Of a stretch of DNA of 64,000 bases, positions 54,230 through 62,204 are shown piece by piece (positions within the stretch are counted from its first letter, which is position 1; each line of letters starts with the position of its first letter). The stretch spans positions 124,001 to 188,000 of the forward strand of contig CAWDOU010000005.1 in assembly GCA_963804055.1 (NCBI GenBank), written 5' to 3'. The translations under genes were made by a program, and so were the position numbers. This stretch comes from Bog-473 sp963804055. Its GTDB lineage: Bacteria; Actinomycetota; Acidimicrobiia; Acidimicrobiales; RAAP-2. A model generated the notes under the pieces. That model worked only from the letters and a program-made list of their open reading frames with translations, was not told the DNA's origin and searched no databases.

Positions 54230-54721
54230 ATGTTCGATCGACTCCTTCTCGCCCTCGACGACTCGCCGGCCGGCGAGGTCGCCACGCTCTTCGCCGGCGC
54301 CGTGGCGCGCCGCACGGGAGCTTCGGTGCACGTGCTGCACGTCAACGAGTATCTCGTCGGTGGGAACAACGTGACGCTGCGCACGCGCCAGGAGTCCCTC
54401 GACCTGGTGACCCAGGCCGTGCGGCAGCTGGCCGAGGGCGGTGTGCGCGCCGGGGGATCCGTGTCCGTGTCGTCGTACCGCGACGTCCCGCACCACATTG
54501 TGGCGAGCGCGCTCCAGCGATCGGCCGACGCCATCGTCCTCGGCTCCACCCGCGCCCGACGGCTCGGGCGGGTGTTCTCGGGGCGGGTCCGCGAGCGCAC
54601 CACTCGCCTCACCGCCTTGCCGGTATTGACCGCGCCCTCGCCCCTGAAGGTGACCTCGTCGGCGGGAGTGGCCGGGTGGACGGGGGGGCTGGACCAGTCC
54701 CTCGACTCCCTCCTCAATTGA
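54230..54721 (+). CDS. Universal stress protein (UspA family)
   Basis: A 163-residue single-domain stress protein. It starts FDRLLLALDDSPAGEVA and contains the nucleotide-binding C-terminal loop SADAIVLGSTRARRLGRVFSG followed by the strand ALPVLTA, matching the ATP-binding Usp pattern in outline. ATG 54230 has GAGGTG upstream and fits the conserved start; the frame is open further upstream to 54035. Its role is a general response to starvation or stress. Confidence 0.87.
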   Translation: MFDRLLLALDDSPAGEVATLFAGAVARRTGASVHVLHVNEYLVGGNNVTLRTRQESLDLVTQAVRQLAEGGVRAGGSVSVSSYRDVPHHIVASALQRSADAIVLGSTRARRLGRVFSGRVRERTTRLTALPVLTAPSPLKVTSSAGVAGWTGGLDQSLDSLLN

Positions 54722-54800
54722 CGCGCGGGGCACGGCCCCGGGAACGGGCCGAAAGGCCGGTACGTTCAGCCCTACCGGTGCCACCCGCCGGCGGCGCACC

Positions 54801-55118
54801 ATGGCATCCGTGGTGATGTACAGAGACCTCCTGGCGCAGGCCCTCGGCAACGACGAGGGTGGGCGCGGGTCCCAGGATGTGCTGCTCGCCGAGCTCGTGG
54901 ACTCACGCGTCCGGCTCCAGGCGACGGATGCGGCGGGCCCGGTTGCAGAGGCTCTGGCCCGGGAGGTCTCCTATGACGGGGCCCTGATCCGTCTGTGCGC
55001 GTCCCTCCATGTCCGCGCCACCCCGGAGTGGTTCGACAGCCCTCGGACCGAGCGGGCCCGCCTGGAGCGCGAACTGGCACGCCGCGGCATACGGCTGCCT
55101 GCGCTCCAACACGCGTAG
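54801..55118 (+). CDS. Small protein of unknown function
   Basis: A 105-residue, Arg/Leu/Ala-rich, probably helical protein with no signal or membrane segment and no recognised domain. Third-position G/C bias is strong, which supports coding. The segment EVSYDGALIRLCASLHV and the basic C-terminus TERARLERELARRGIRLPAL are its most distinctive parts. It sits between the stress protein and the NHEJ genes on the same strand, so some link to stress or DNA repair is possible. Confidence 0.6.
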   Translation: MASVVMYRDLLAQALGNDEGGRGSQDVLLAELVDSRVRLQATDAAGPVAEALAREVSYDGALIRLCASLHVRATPEWFDSPRTERARLERELARRGIRLPALQHA

Positions 55119-55232
55119 ACCGACCGGGAGCACCGGCCTTTCTCGCCACACCGGCGGCCTGGGCCGTGTCTGGACGGGCTCCGACGAGGTGCTCGGGACC
55201 GCTTTGGGGCCTCCCTCGGTAGAGTCGCTTGC

Positions 55233-56243
55233 ATGCCGGGGGACGACGAACGGATGGTGGAGGCCGCCGGACACGAGGTACGCGTCTCGCGGCCGGACAA
55301 GATCTACTTTCCGGCGCTCGGTGCCACCAAGTTCGACCTCGTCTCCTACTACCTCGAGGTCGGTGCCCACTTGTTGAACACGGCGGGCGGCCGGCCCGCC
55401 ATGCTGCAGCGCTTCCCCGACGGTGCGACGGGCAAGTCCTTCTACCAGAAGCGCATTCCGGCCGGCGCGCCGGAGTGGCTGCAGTCCACCACCGTGTCGA
55501 CGCCGAACGGGACGACGTCCAACGCGCTCGTCGTCGCCGACATCGCCCACGTCATCTGGGCGGTGAACATCGGCTGCCTCGGCCTGCATCTCTGGCCGTA
55601 CCTCGCCACCGATCCCGCGCATGCCGACGAATTGCGCATCGACCTCGACCCGACGACGGGCATCGGGTTCGACGAGGTGCGCGCCGTCGCCCTGCTCTGT
55701 CGCGACGTGCTGGAGGAGCTCGGCCTGCGCGGCTACCCGAAGACCACGGGGAACAACGGTTTGCATGTGTACCTCCGGCTGCAGCCGCGTTGGGACTCGG
55801 TGCAGGTGCGCGCCGCCGCGGTCGCTCTGGCCCGCGAGCTGGAGCGGCGCTTTCCGGACCTGATCACGGCCAACTGGTGGAAGGAGGAGCGCGGCAGCCG
55901 CGTCTTCGTCGACTTCAACCAGAACGCGCCGCACAAGACCGTCTTCGGCGCCTGGTTCGCCCGGCCCCGCACGGGCGGGCAGGTCTCGACCCCGCTCACC
56001 TGGGACGAGGTCGAGACGGTGGTGCCCAACGACCTCACCATTCGCACCGTCCCCGACTTGGTGCGACGGCGGGGTGATCCGTGGGCCGACATCGCGGCGT
56101 CACCCCAGTCGATCGAGCCCTTGCTGGCGCTGGCGGAGCGCGACAAGGAAGCCGGGCTGCACGACGCGCCCTGGCCGCCCCAGTATCCGAAGATGCCCGA
56201 CGAGCCGCCACGGGTTGCCCCCAGCCGGGCCAAGAAGGCCTGA
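55233..56243 (+). CDS. NHEJ polymerase domain protein (LigD Pol-like primase/polymerase)
   Basis: A 336-residue stand-alone homologue of the LigD polymerase domain, an archaeo-eukaryotic-primase-type enzyme that adds ribonucleotides at double-strand-break ends. The catalytic aspartates lie in LRIDLDP and the third in VFVDFNQNAPHKTV. The usual SGGKGLH substrate loop reads TTGNNGLHVY. The N-terminus VRVSRPDKIYFP is family-typical. It is followed by an HhH-PHP gene 3 nt later and then a ligase, forming a split LigD-like operon. Confidence 0.9.
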   Translation: MPGDDERMVEAAGHEVRVSRPDKIYFPALGATKFDLVSYYLEVGAHLLNTAGGRPAMLQRFPDGATGKSFYQKRIPAGAPEWLQSTTVSTPNGTTSNALVVADIAHVIWAVNIGCLGLHLWPYLATDPAHADELRIDLDPTTGIGFDEVRAVALLCRDVLEELGLRGYPKTTGNNGLHVYLRLQPRWDSVQVRAAAVALARELERRFPDLITANWWKEERGSRVFVDFNQNAPHKTVFGAWFARPRTGGQVSTPLTWDEVETVVPNDLTIRTVPDLVRRRGDPWADIAASPQSIEPLLALAERDKEAGLHDAPWPPQYPKMPDEPPRVAPSRAKKA

Positions 56244-56246
56244 GCG

Positions 56247-57269
56247 GTGGAACCCCTCGACGCCCTCAACCGCATTGCCTTCCTCCTCGAGCGCGGCGGG
56301 GCCGACACCTACAAGGTGCGCGCCTTCCGCCACGCGGCCCGGGCCGTGGCCGAGGTCGACCCCGACCGGCTGCGCGCCCTCGCCCGCGCCGGCCGGCTCC
56401 AGACCATTGAGGGCATCGGGAAGTCGACGGCCCTGGTGATCACCGAGGCCCTCGACGGGAAGGTGCCCGACCGGCTCCTTCAGCTGGAGGAGGCGACCGG
56501 CGACGACCTGGAGCTCGACGCACCGGCGCAGGCGCTCCTGGGCTCGCTCCGCGGCGACTGTCATTCCCACTCCGACTGGTCCGACGGCGGGAGCCCGATC
56601 CGCGAAATGGCCGAGGCCGCCCGGGAGCTGGGGCACGAGTACCTGGTGCTCACCGACCACAGCGCCCGCCTCACCGTGGCCCACGGGCTCAACGCCGAGC
56701 GGCTGCGCGCCCAGCTCGACGTGCTCGCCGAGCTGAACGAGGACCTGGCACCCTTCCGCATCCTCTCCGGCATTGAGGTGGACATCCTCGAGGACGGCTC
56801 ACTCGACCAGGAGCTCGACCTGCTGGCCGAGCTCCATGTCGTGGTCGCCAGCGTGCACTCCAAGCTGCGCATGGACTCGCCTGCCATGACGGAGAGGATG
56901 CTGGCCGCCATTGAGAGCCCGCACACCGACATCCTCGGCCATTGCACCGGGCGCCTCATCACCGGGCGGGGCCGGGCCCAGTCCACCTTCGACGCCGACG
57001 CGGTCTTCGGCGCCTGCGCCCGCACGGGCACCGCGGTCGAGATCAACTCGCGTCCCGAGCGGCAGGACCCGCCCCAGGACCTGCTGCGTCAGGCCGTCTC
57101 GCTCGGCTGCACCTTCAGCATCGACACCGACGCGCACGCCCCGGGCCAGCTCGGTTGGCTCGGCCGGGGCTGCACCAAGGCAGTCGACGCAGGGGTCCCC
57201 CCCGAGCGCATCGTCAACCGCAGATCGGTCGACGACCTGCTGGAGTGGGCGGGAGCCCATGGGGGCTGA
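56247..57269 (+). CDS. HhH-PHP protein, PolX-like without polymerase palm
   Basis: A 340-residue protein that joins an N-terminal helix-hairpin-helix region (about 5-85, with GADTYKVRAFRHAARAV and TIEGIGKSTALVI, as in family X polymerase 8-kDa domains) directly to a PHP phosphoesterase domain (about 105-340). PHP metal ligands are visible: CHSHSDWSDG, LTDHS, GIEVDI, SVHSKL, GHCTGR and DTDAHAP. The polymerase palm is absent. PHP domains of bacterial PolX have Mn-dependent 3'-5' exonuclease and phosphatase activities. Its place between polymerase and ligase genes suggests that it processes DNA ends, replacing the phosphoesterase domain of fused LigD. GTG start, 3 nt after the previous stop. Confidence 0.88.
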   Translation: MEPLDALNRIAFLLERGGADTYKVRAFRHAARAVAEVDPDRLRALARAGRLQTIEGIGKSTALVITEALDGKVPDRLLQLEEATGDDLELDAPAQALLGSLRGDCHSHSDWSDGGSPIREMAEAARELGHEYLVLTDHSARLTVAHGLNAERLRAQLDVLAELNEDLAPFRILSGIEVDILEDGSLDQELDLLAELHVVVASVHSKLRMDSPAMTERMLAAIESPHTDILGHCTGRLITGRGRAQSTFDADAVFGACARTGTAVEINSRPERQDPPQDLLRQAVSLGCTFSIDTDAHAPGQLGWLGRGCTKAVDAGVPPERIVNRRSVDDLLEWAGAHGG

Positions 57270-57275
57270 TCCGCA

Positions 57276-58346
57276 GTGACGCTTCCCGTCCGCCCCCCGG
57301 TCGCCCCCATGCTGGCGAAGCTCTCCCGTGACCTCCCCCGGGCGGCCGGGCTGTTCTACGAGCCGAAATGGGACGGCTTCCGCTGCATCGTCTTTCGTGA
57401 CGGGGACGAGGTGGAGCTCGGGAGCCGCAACGAGAAGCCACTGACGCGGTACTTCCCCGAGCTGGTCGACGCCTTGCGGCGCGAGCTGCCGGCGCGCTGC
57501 GTGCTCGACGGCGAGATCGTGATCGCCGGTCCCGGCGGCCTGGAGTTCGACGCGCTGTCCCAGCGCATCCACCCGGCCGAGAAGCGCATCCGACTGCTCG
57601 CCGAATCCACGCCTGCCTCCTTCGTCGCCTTCGACCTGCTTGCGCAAGGGGACGACTCGTTCATGGAGGCACCGTACGCGCAGCGGCGCGCCGCGCTCGA
57701 AAGAGCGCTGGGAAGGTCCCGCCCGCCGGTCCATCTCACGCCGGTCACCACCGACCCCGACGTGGCGGCCGACTGGTTCTCCCGCTTCGAGGGCGCCGGG
57801 CTCGACGGTGTCGTGGTCAAGGACGGTGCGCTGGCCTACCTGCCCGACAAGCGCGCCATGGTGAAGGTGAAGCACCAGCGCACGGCGGATTGCGTCGTGG
57901 CGGGCTTCCGCACGCATAAAGACGGCGCCGGGGTGGGCTCCTTGCTCCTGGGCCTCTACGACCGCGCCGGCACGCTGCACCACGTCGGCGTGGCGTCGGG
58001 GTTCAGCGTCGCCCGCCGACGCGAGCTGGTCGCCGAGCTCGAGCCCTACCGCGGGGATGCCGGGTCGGATCACCCCTGGGCGGGGTGGGCCGACGCCCAG
58101 GCGGCCGGTCGCGCTCCGGGTGGCGGCAACCGCTGGAACGCCGGGAAGGACATGACCTGGGAGCCACTGCGCGCCGAGGCCGTGTGCGAGGTCTCCTACG
58201 ACCACCTGCAGCACGACCGCTTCCGGCACGCCACGTCCTTCGTGCGCTGGCGTCCCGACCGTGACGCGGCATCGTGCACCTACAGCCAGCTCGACACGCC
58301 GGTGCCGCTGGAACTGAGCGAGGTCTTCGGGACGTCGTCTCGCTAG
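57276..58346 (+). CDS. ATP-dependent DNA ligase (LigC/LigD ligase-domain type)
   Basis: A 356-residue ligase. The adenylation motif I is EPKWDGFR with Lys31 as the covalent nucleophile; motif III is FVAFDLL, motif IV DGVVVKDG and motif V MVKVKH. The OB-fold domain follows to the C-terminus. It starts with GTG, 6 nt after the PHP gene stop, and completes the split NHEJ operon. No Ku gene lies in the window. Its stop shares CTAG with the convergent aldolase gene (4-bp overlap). Confidence 0.93.
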   Translation: MTLPVRPPVAPMLAKLSRDLPRAAGLFYEPKWDGFRCIVFRDGDEVELGSRNEKPLTRYFPELVDALRRELPARCVLDGEIVIAGPGGLEFDALSQRIHPAEKRIRLLAESTPASFVAFDLLAQGDDSFMEAPYAQRRAALERALGRSRPPVHLTPVTTDPDVAADWFSRFEGAGLDGVVVKDGALAYLPDKRAMVKVKHQRTADCVVAGFRTHKDGAGVGSLLLGLYDRAGTLHHVGVASGFSVARRRELVAELEPYRGDAGSDHPWAGWADAQAAGRAPGGGNRWNAGKDMTWEPLRAEAVCEVSYDHLQHDRFRHATSFVRWRPDRDAASCTYSQLDTPVPLELSEVFGTSSR

Positions 58347-59077
58347 CTGTCGAGGAGCTGCGGATCGGCGGCCAGCTCGGCCCGCACCGCCGCCTCCCAG
58401 AACCCGATGAAGCCCTCGCCGTCGCTCCGGGCCACCAGGTCGATGAACGCCTGCGGGACCCGGGTCGTCCCGGCCCCGCCGGCCGCTCTGGCGTACCAGG
58501 CATGCTGGCAACGCTGCTCCAACGCCACGGCGCGTTGGTGCACCGCGCGGGCCGAGCCGCCCAGGACGAACACGCCGTGCCCCGCCAGCAACGCCATCGA
58601 CGCGTCCCCCATCTTCTCCACCGCCGAGCGCGCACTGGTGGCGTCGTTGACCGGGCCCTCGTATTCGTCGACCACGACCAGGCGGCCGCCGCCCAGAGCG
58701 GAGCTCTGGTCGAGGATCGGCGGCACCTCTCCCAGGTCCGCCCACACGGTCCCGAAGAGCGGGTGGTTGTGCACCGCCCAGCCCACGTCCTGGCGCAACC
58801 GGTGCAGCTCGAGATGCAGCGGGATGCCGAGCGGCACCGGCCAGTCCCCTTCGACGACCCGCCCGTCGAGGTCGATGCGCAGCACCTGGGACGGGCGCAC
58901 CTCCGCCCAGGTGAGCAGCCACGGGTTGCACAGCAGCGTGCCATCGCCCAGATTCACGGTGATGTGCCCGGCCAGGTGGTCGTCGTAGCCCTCGCGCCAC
59001 AGCGCGCGGGCGAGCACGACGAGCTCCTCGCGCGGCGTGAGGTCGGGAACGAGCTTCTCGGCGGTCGGTGTGAACAT
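58343..59077 (-). CDS. Class II aldolase/adducin family protein
   Basis: A 244-residue zinc-dependent aldolase or decarboxylase-like protein. Metal ligands lie in WAVHNHPLFG (two His) and LLAGHGVFVLG (third His), and the N-terminal LAGHITVNLGDGTLLCNP segment fits the phosphate or substrate loop. The substrate could be a sugar phosphate or a degradation intermediate. It lies 13 nt after the amidohydrolase gene on the same strand, so both probably serve one pathway. Confidence 0.87.
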   Translation of the reverse strand: MFTPTAEKLVPDLTPREELVVLARALWREGYDDHLAGHITVNLGDGTLLCNPWLLTWAEVRPSQVLRIDLDGRVVEGDWPVPLGIPLHLELHRLRQDVGWAVHNHPLFGTVWADLGEVPPILDQSSALGGGRLVVVDEYEGPVNDATSARSAVEKMGDASMALLAGHGVFVLGGSARAVHQRAVALEQRCQHAWYARAAGGAGTTRVPQAFIDLVARSDGEGFIGFWEAAVRAELAADPQLLDS

Positions 59078-59090
59078 CGGTCGGCTCCTC

Positions 59091-60281
59091 TCAGCGGGGC
59101 AGCACGGTGTCGGGCAGGGGGTGGCGGTAGAGCGCGGCGGCGTTCTCGCAGCACATGGCGCGCAGCTCGTCGGACGGAATGTGGCCCCAGCACCGCGCGA
59201 TGACGTCCTGGGTATCGGGCCAGGTGCTGTCCCCGTGCGGATAATCGACCTCGACCATGATGTGGTCGACGCCGATGGCGTGACGCGTGTCGATGGTGGA
59301 CGGGTCGTCAATGGTGCAGAACCAGAAGTTCCGTCCCAGGACCTCGGCCGGGCGCACGTCCCAGCCCAGCCCGTAGCGGGAGCGGTCGACGATGTTCTCG
59401 AGCCGGTCGCGCAGCATGGCCACCCAGCCGATCCCACCCTCGCTCATGGCGATCTTGAGGGTCGGCAGGCGGAGGGCGTACCCGGACCAGAGCCACTCCG
59501 CACACGCGATGAGCGACAGCTGCCCGAAGAGGGTGGCGCCGAGCTGCAGGGCGTCCATGCCCGCACCCGGAGGCGCCGGGGTCAGGCCCGAGCTGCCCAC
59601 GTGCAGCGACACCACCGTTTCGGTCTCGACCACGGCCTCCATGATGGGGTCCCAGTGCGCCCGGTCCCACAGGGAGGGCAGCCCGATCTCGTGCGGGCGC
59701 TCGGGAAAGGTCACCGACGTGAAGCCGCGATCGGCGTTGCGGCGGATCTCGTCCACGGCGAGGGCCGGGTCGGCGAGGTAGGTGATCCCGAGCGGGACGA
59801 TGCGATCGGGGTGGCGCGAGTACCACTCCTCGAAGAGCCAGTCGTTCCAGGCTCTCACGCAGGCCAGGCCCAGATCGCGGTCCCGGGCGTCGAAGAAGAC
59901 CCGGCCACAGAAGCCGGTGATCATGGACGGGAAGTTGACCGAGGCCCAGACGCCGTTGATGTCCATGTCGCGCACGCGGGCGTCCACGTCGTAGCAGCCG
60001 GGCCGCATCTGGTCGAAGCGGAACGGCTCGAGGCCGTAGGTCTCCGGGCGGCGGCCGGCCACCGCGTTCATGCCGACCTGGGTGTAGCGCTGGCCCTCGA
60101 ACTCCCACACCTGGTGTCCCTCGGGCGTCTCGACGATGTGCGGGGCGCGCTCGGCCAGCGCGGCCGGCAGGCGGTTCTCGAACGTGTGGGCGGGCTCGAC
60201 GACGTGGTCGTCCACCGAGATCACGGTGTAGCGCACCTCCCGCGGCTCGGGCTCGGGCAGGAAGAGATCGTCGGCCGTCAC
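59091..60281 (-). CDS. Amidohydrolase 2-family metal-dependent hydrolase
   Basis: A 396-residue cytoplasmic amidohydrolase-fold enzyme of the ACMSD-like type. The N-terminal metal motif is SVDDHVVEP (D-x-H form), and later segments include VSLHVGSSG and HIMVEVDYPHGDSTWPDT, which supply the remaining His and Asp. Such proteins decarboxylate or hydrolyse aromatic-degradation or polyketide intermediates. GTG 60281 was chosen; the frame is open further but overlaps the divergent thioredoxin gene. It is co-directional with the aldolase. Confidence 0.86.
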   Translation of the reverse strand: MTADDLFLPEPEPREVRYTVISVDDHVVEPAHTFENRLPAALAERAPHIVETPEGHQVWEFEGQRYTQVGMNAVAGRRPETYGLEPFRFDQMRPGCYDVDARVRDMDINGVWASVNFPSMITGFCGRVFFDARDRDLGLACVRAWNDWLFEEWYSRHPDRIVPLGITYLADPALAVDEIRRNADRGFTSVTFPERPHEIGLPSLWDRAHWDPIMEAVVETETVVSLHVGSSGLTPAPPGAGMDALQLGATLFGQLSLIACAEWLWSGYALRLPTLKIAMSEGGIGWVAMLRDRLENIVDRSRYGLGWDVRPAEVLGRNFWFCTIDDPSTIDTRHAIGVDHIMVEVDYPHGDSTWPDTQDVIARCWGHIPSDELRAMCCENAAALYRHPLPDTVLPR

Positions 60282-60385
60282 AGACCGGAGTATGCCCGAG
60301 GACGGCCGGCCGCGCTGGCGCGAGAGTGCCGCGCCTTTGAGGGCCGGCGGATGAATACTGGGGGCGGACGGGAAGAGGAGGCGGC

Positions 60386-61162
60386 ATGGTCGCACTGGTC
60401 ATCGTTTCGACATTCGTGGTGCTGGTGCTCGGCGTGCTGGTGGCGGGTCTCCTCCGGAGCCATGCCGACATCCTGCGCGCCCTGCACGATCTGGGCGCGG
60501 GCGTCGGTGATCCGGCGGCTGCGCCGGCAGGCGCCGCCCCCGTGACGCTGTCGGCCCCGCACACGAGTCCGGCGCTCGGCGCCGCGCCGGCCATTGCCGG
60601 GCTCACTCCGACAGGGGATGCCCGGGCCATCTCGGTGGCCAACAGCGACGACTTCACGCTTCTCGGGTTCCTCTCCTCGGGCTGCACCGGCTGCGCCGCG
60701 TTCTGGGACGCCCTGCAGGAGCCGGGACGGCTCCAGCTGCCGGACCGCACCCGTGTCGTCATCGTCACCAAGGGTTCCGATCGCGAAGTCCCCTCCGAGG
60801 TCCGGGCCAGGGCGACGGGACGCGTCCCGGTGGTCATGTCCACCGATGCCTGGCTCGAGTACCAGGTGCCGGGCTCGCCGTTCTTCGTGCTGGTCGACGG
60901 CGCCAGCGGTCAGAAGGTCGGGCAGGGGGTGGCCAGTTCGGTGGGGCAGCTGGCCGAGCTGGTCCGGCGGGCCGAGCACGACCGGGCAGCGGCCGCGGGT
61001 GGCGGGCGGGGACGCGGCGAGGCCTCTCTCGGTGGCCCGGCCCGCGAGGCGGCCGCCGACGAGGTGCTGGCCGCGGCAGGCATCCTCCCGGGCGACGCCA
61101 GCCTGTACCCGCGCACGCTCGACGACGTCTTCCCGCACGGCCGCACCGTGCCGGCCGAATAG
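60386..61162 (+). CDS. MauD-like membrane-anchored thioredoxin-fold protein
   Basis: A 258-residue protein with one N-terminal membrane helix (about 3-24), an Ala/Pro linker and a thioredoxin-like domain exposed outside the membrane. The active motif is CTGC at residues 100-103 (SSGCTGCAAFW), and a proline in the position of the cis-Pro loop lies in PGSPFFVLVDG. This is the layout of MauD, which helps form the disulfides of methylamine dehydrogenase light chain. GAGGAGG sits 4 nt before the ATG. It is the first gene of a cluster with a MauE-like membrane protein and a Cys-rich exported protein. Confidence 0.83.
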   Translation: MVALVIVSTFVVLVLGVLVAGLLRSHADILRALHDLGAGVGDPAAAPAGAAPVTLSAPHTSPALGAAPAIAGLTPTGDARAISVANSDDFTLLGFLSSGCTGCAAFWDALQEPGRLQLPDRTRVVIVTKGSDREVPSEVRARATGRVPVVMSTDAWLEYQVPGSPFFVLVDGASGQKVGQGVASSVGQLAELVRRAEHDRAAAAGGGRGRGEASLGGPAREAAADEVLAAAGILPGDASLYPRTLDDVFPHGRTVPAE

Positions 61163-61650
61163 TGGCCACCATCGGCGCCCACGGCATCACCGCCCGGCTC
61201 CCCGACGGGTTCGAGGGCCGGATCTTCGTGCGGCCCGCCAGCGTGGGCGTCACCTACCCGGTCGGGCAGTTCGCCACCTTCCCCATCCCCGACGACATCG
61301 GCGACTTCGGGAGTGGCGCCGTGACGATGATGGGGCCCTCGGACGTGTTCGCCACTCTGTTCGAGTACGGGCCCGAGAGCGTCGGTACCGCGTTGTTCGC
61401 GCGACAGGGCAGGCCGACGATCCTCTCCGAGGCCGACTTCTCCCCCATGACGCTGCGGCGCGGGATCCCGGGGCAGTCCGGCACACAGTGGTTCTTCACC
61501 GAGGCCGGTCGCCCCTTCTCCTTCTACGCCGTGCTCGGCAGCCATGCCCAGCGACCCGCACTCGTGCCACACGTGAACACGTTGCTGTCGTCGTTGACAC
61601 TGAGCCCGGCGGTTACCGACGTCCCAGCGGCAAGGCCACGATGGAACTGA
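61162..61650 (+). CDS. Small protein of unknown function in the Mau-like cluster
   Basis: A 162-residue soluble protein without signal peptide, Cys or recognised domain. GTG 61162 shares one base with the upstream stop, and its end overlaps the MauE-like gene by 10 bp, so it is firmly in the operon. The sequence has several beta-strand-like segments (TARLPDGFEGRIFVRP, GTQWFFTEAGRPFSFYAVLG), suggesting a compact beta fold. It may be an assembly factor or substrate-handling protein for the neighbouring exported protein. Confidence 0.65.
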   Translation: MATIGAHGITARLPDGFEGRIFVRPASVGVTYPVGQFATFPIPDDIGDFGSGAVTMMGPSDVFATLFEYGPESVGTALFARQGRPTILSEADFSPMTLRRGIPGQSGTQWFFTEAGRPFSFYAVLGSHAQRPALVPHVNTLLSSLTLSPAVTDVPAARPRWN

Positions 61651-62204
61651 TCGGCCTCTATCTCGTTGCCGCCGGCCTGCTGTGCGTCGCCGGGGCGGCC
61701 AAGGTGCTGCGGCCCGACGACACGGCGCGCGCCATGGCCACGCTGCTGCCCGGACCGCCCCCGGCGGGTCTCATGCGGTGGCTGGTCCGTGCCGGCGCAA
61801 TGGCGGAAGCCGCCCTCGGCGCCGCGGCCATTGCGTTGCCCCGTCCGGCGACGGCTGCGCTGGTCGCCCTCTCCTACGCCGCCTTCTTCGGCGTCGTCGT
61901 CTACGCCCGCCTGCGCGGCAGGCCGCTCGCCACGTGCGGGTGCTTCGGCCGCCCGGACACCCCGCCCACGGCGCTCCACCTGGTCATCGACGTCGTACTG
62001 GCCGGGGCGGCGGCCGCGGTGGCCTTCGGAGCGCCCCGCCACGGCAACCTGGCCACGCAGCTGGCCCACCAGCCCTGGGCCGGGCTCCCCCTCCTCTTCG
62101 TGAGTGCGGTGGGGCTGTGGCTCACCACGCTGGCGCTGTCGGCCCTGACCGCCCTGGTGGCGGCCCGCCGCCTGCTCCGGCCCGTCCCGGTCCGGGCGTC
62201 GTGA
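61641..62204 (+). CDS. MauE-like (DoxX superfamily) membrane protein
   Basis: A 187-residue integral membrane protein with four to five helices. The N-terminus LIGLYLVAAGLLCVAGAAKVLRP and a short Cys pair in ATCGCFGRPD between helices match the MauE/vitamin-K-epoxide-reductase-like thiol-redox group. MauE works with MauD to make disulfides in methylamine dehydrogenase. It overlaps both neighbours, the downstream one by GTGA, so its level is tied to the Cys-rich exported protein. Confidence 0.8.
   Translation: MELIGLYLVAAGLLCVAGAAKVLRPDDTARAMATLLPGPPPAGLMRWLVRAGAMAEAALGAAAIALPRPATAALVALSYAAFFGVVVYARLRGRPLATCGCFGRPDTPPTALHLVIDVVLAGAAAAVAFGAPRHGNLATQLAHQPWAGLPLLFVSAVGLWLTTLALSALTALVAARRLLRPVPVRAS

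Noticed and set aside
56799..59000. A 733-residue minus-strand open frame opposite the NHEJ genes
   Set aside because: Its composition is His/Arg/Gly-rich without domains, and it is antisense to well-supported PHP and ligase genes; long antisense frames are expected at this GC content.
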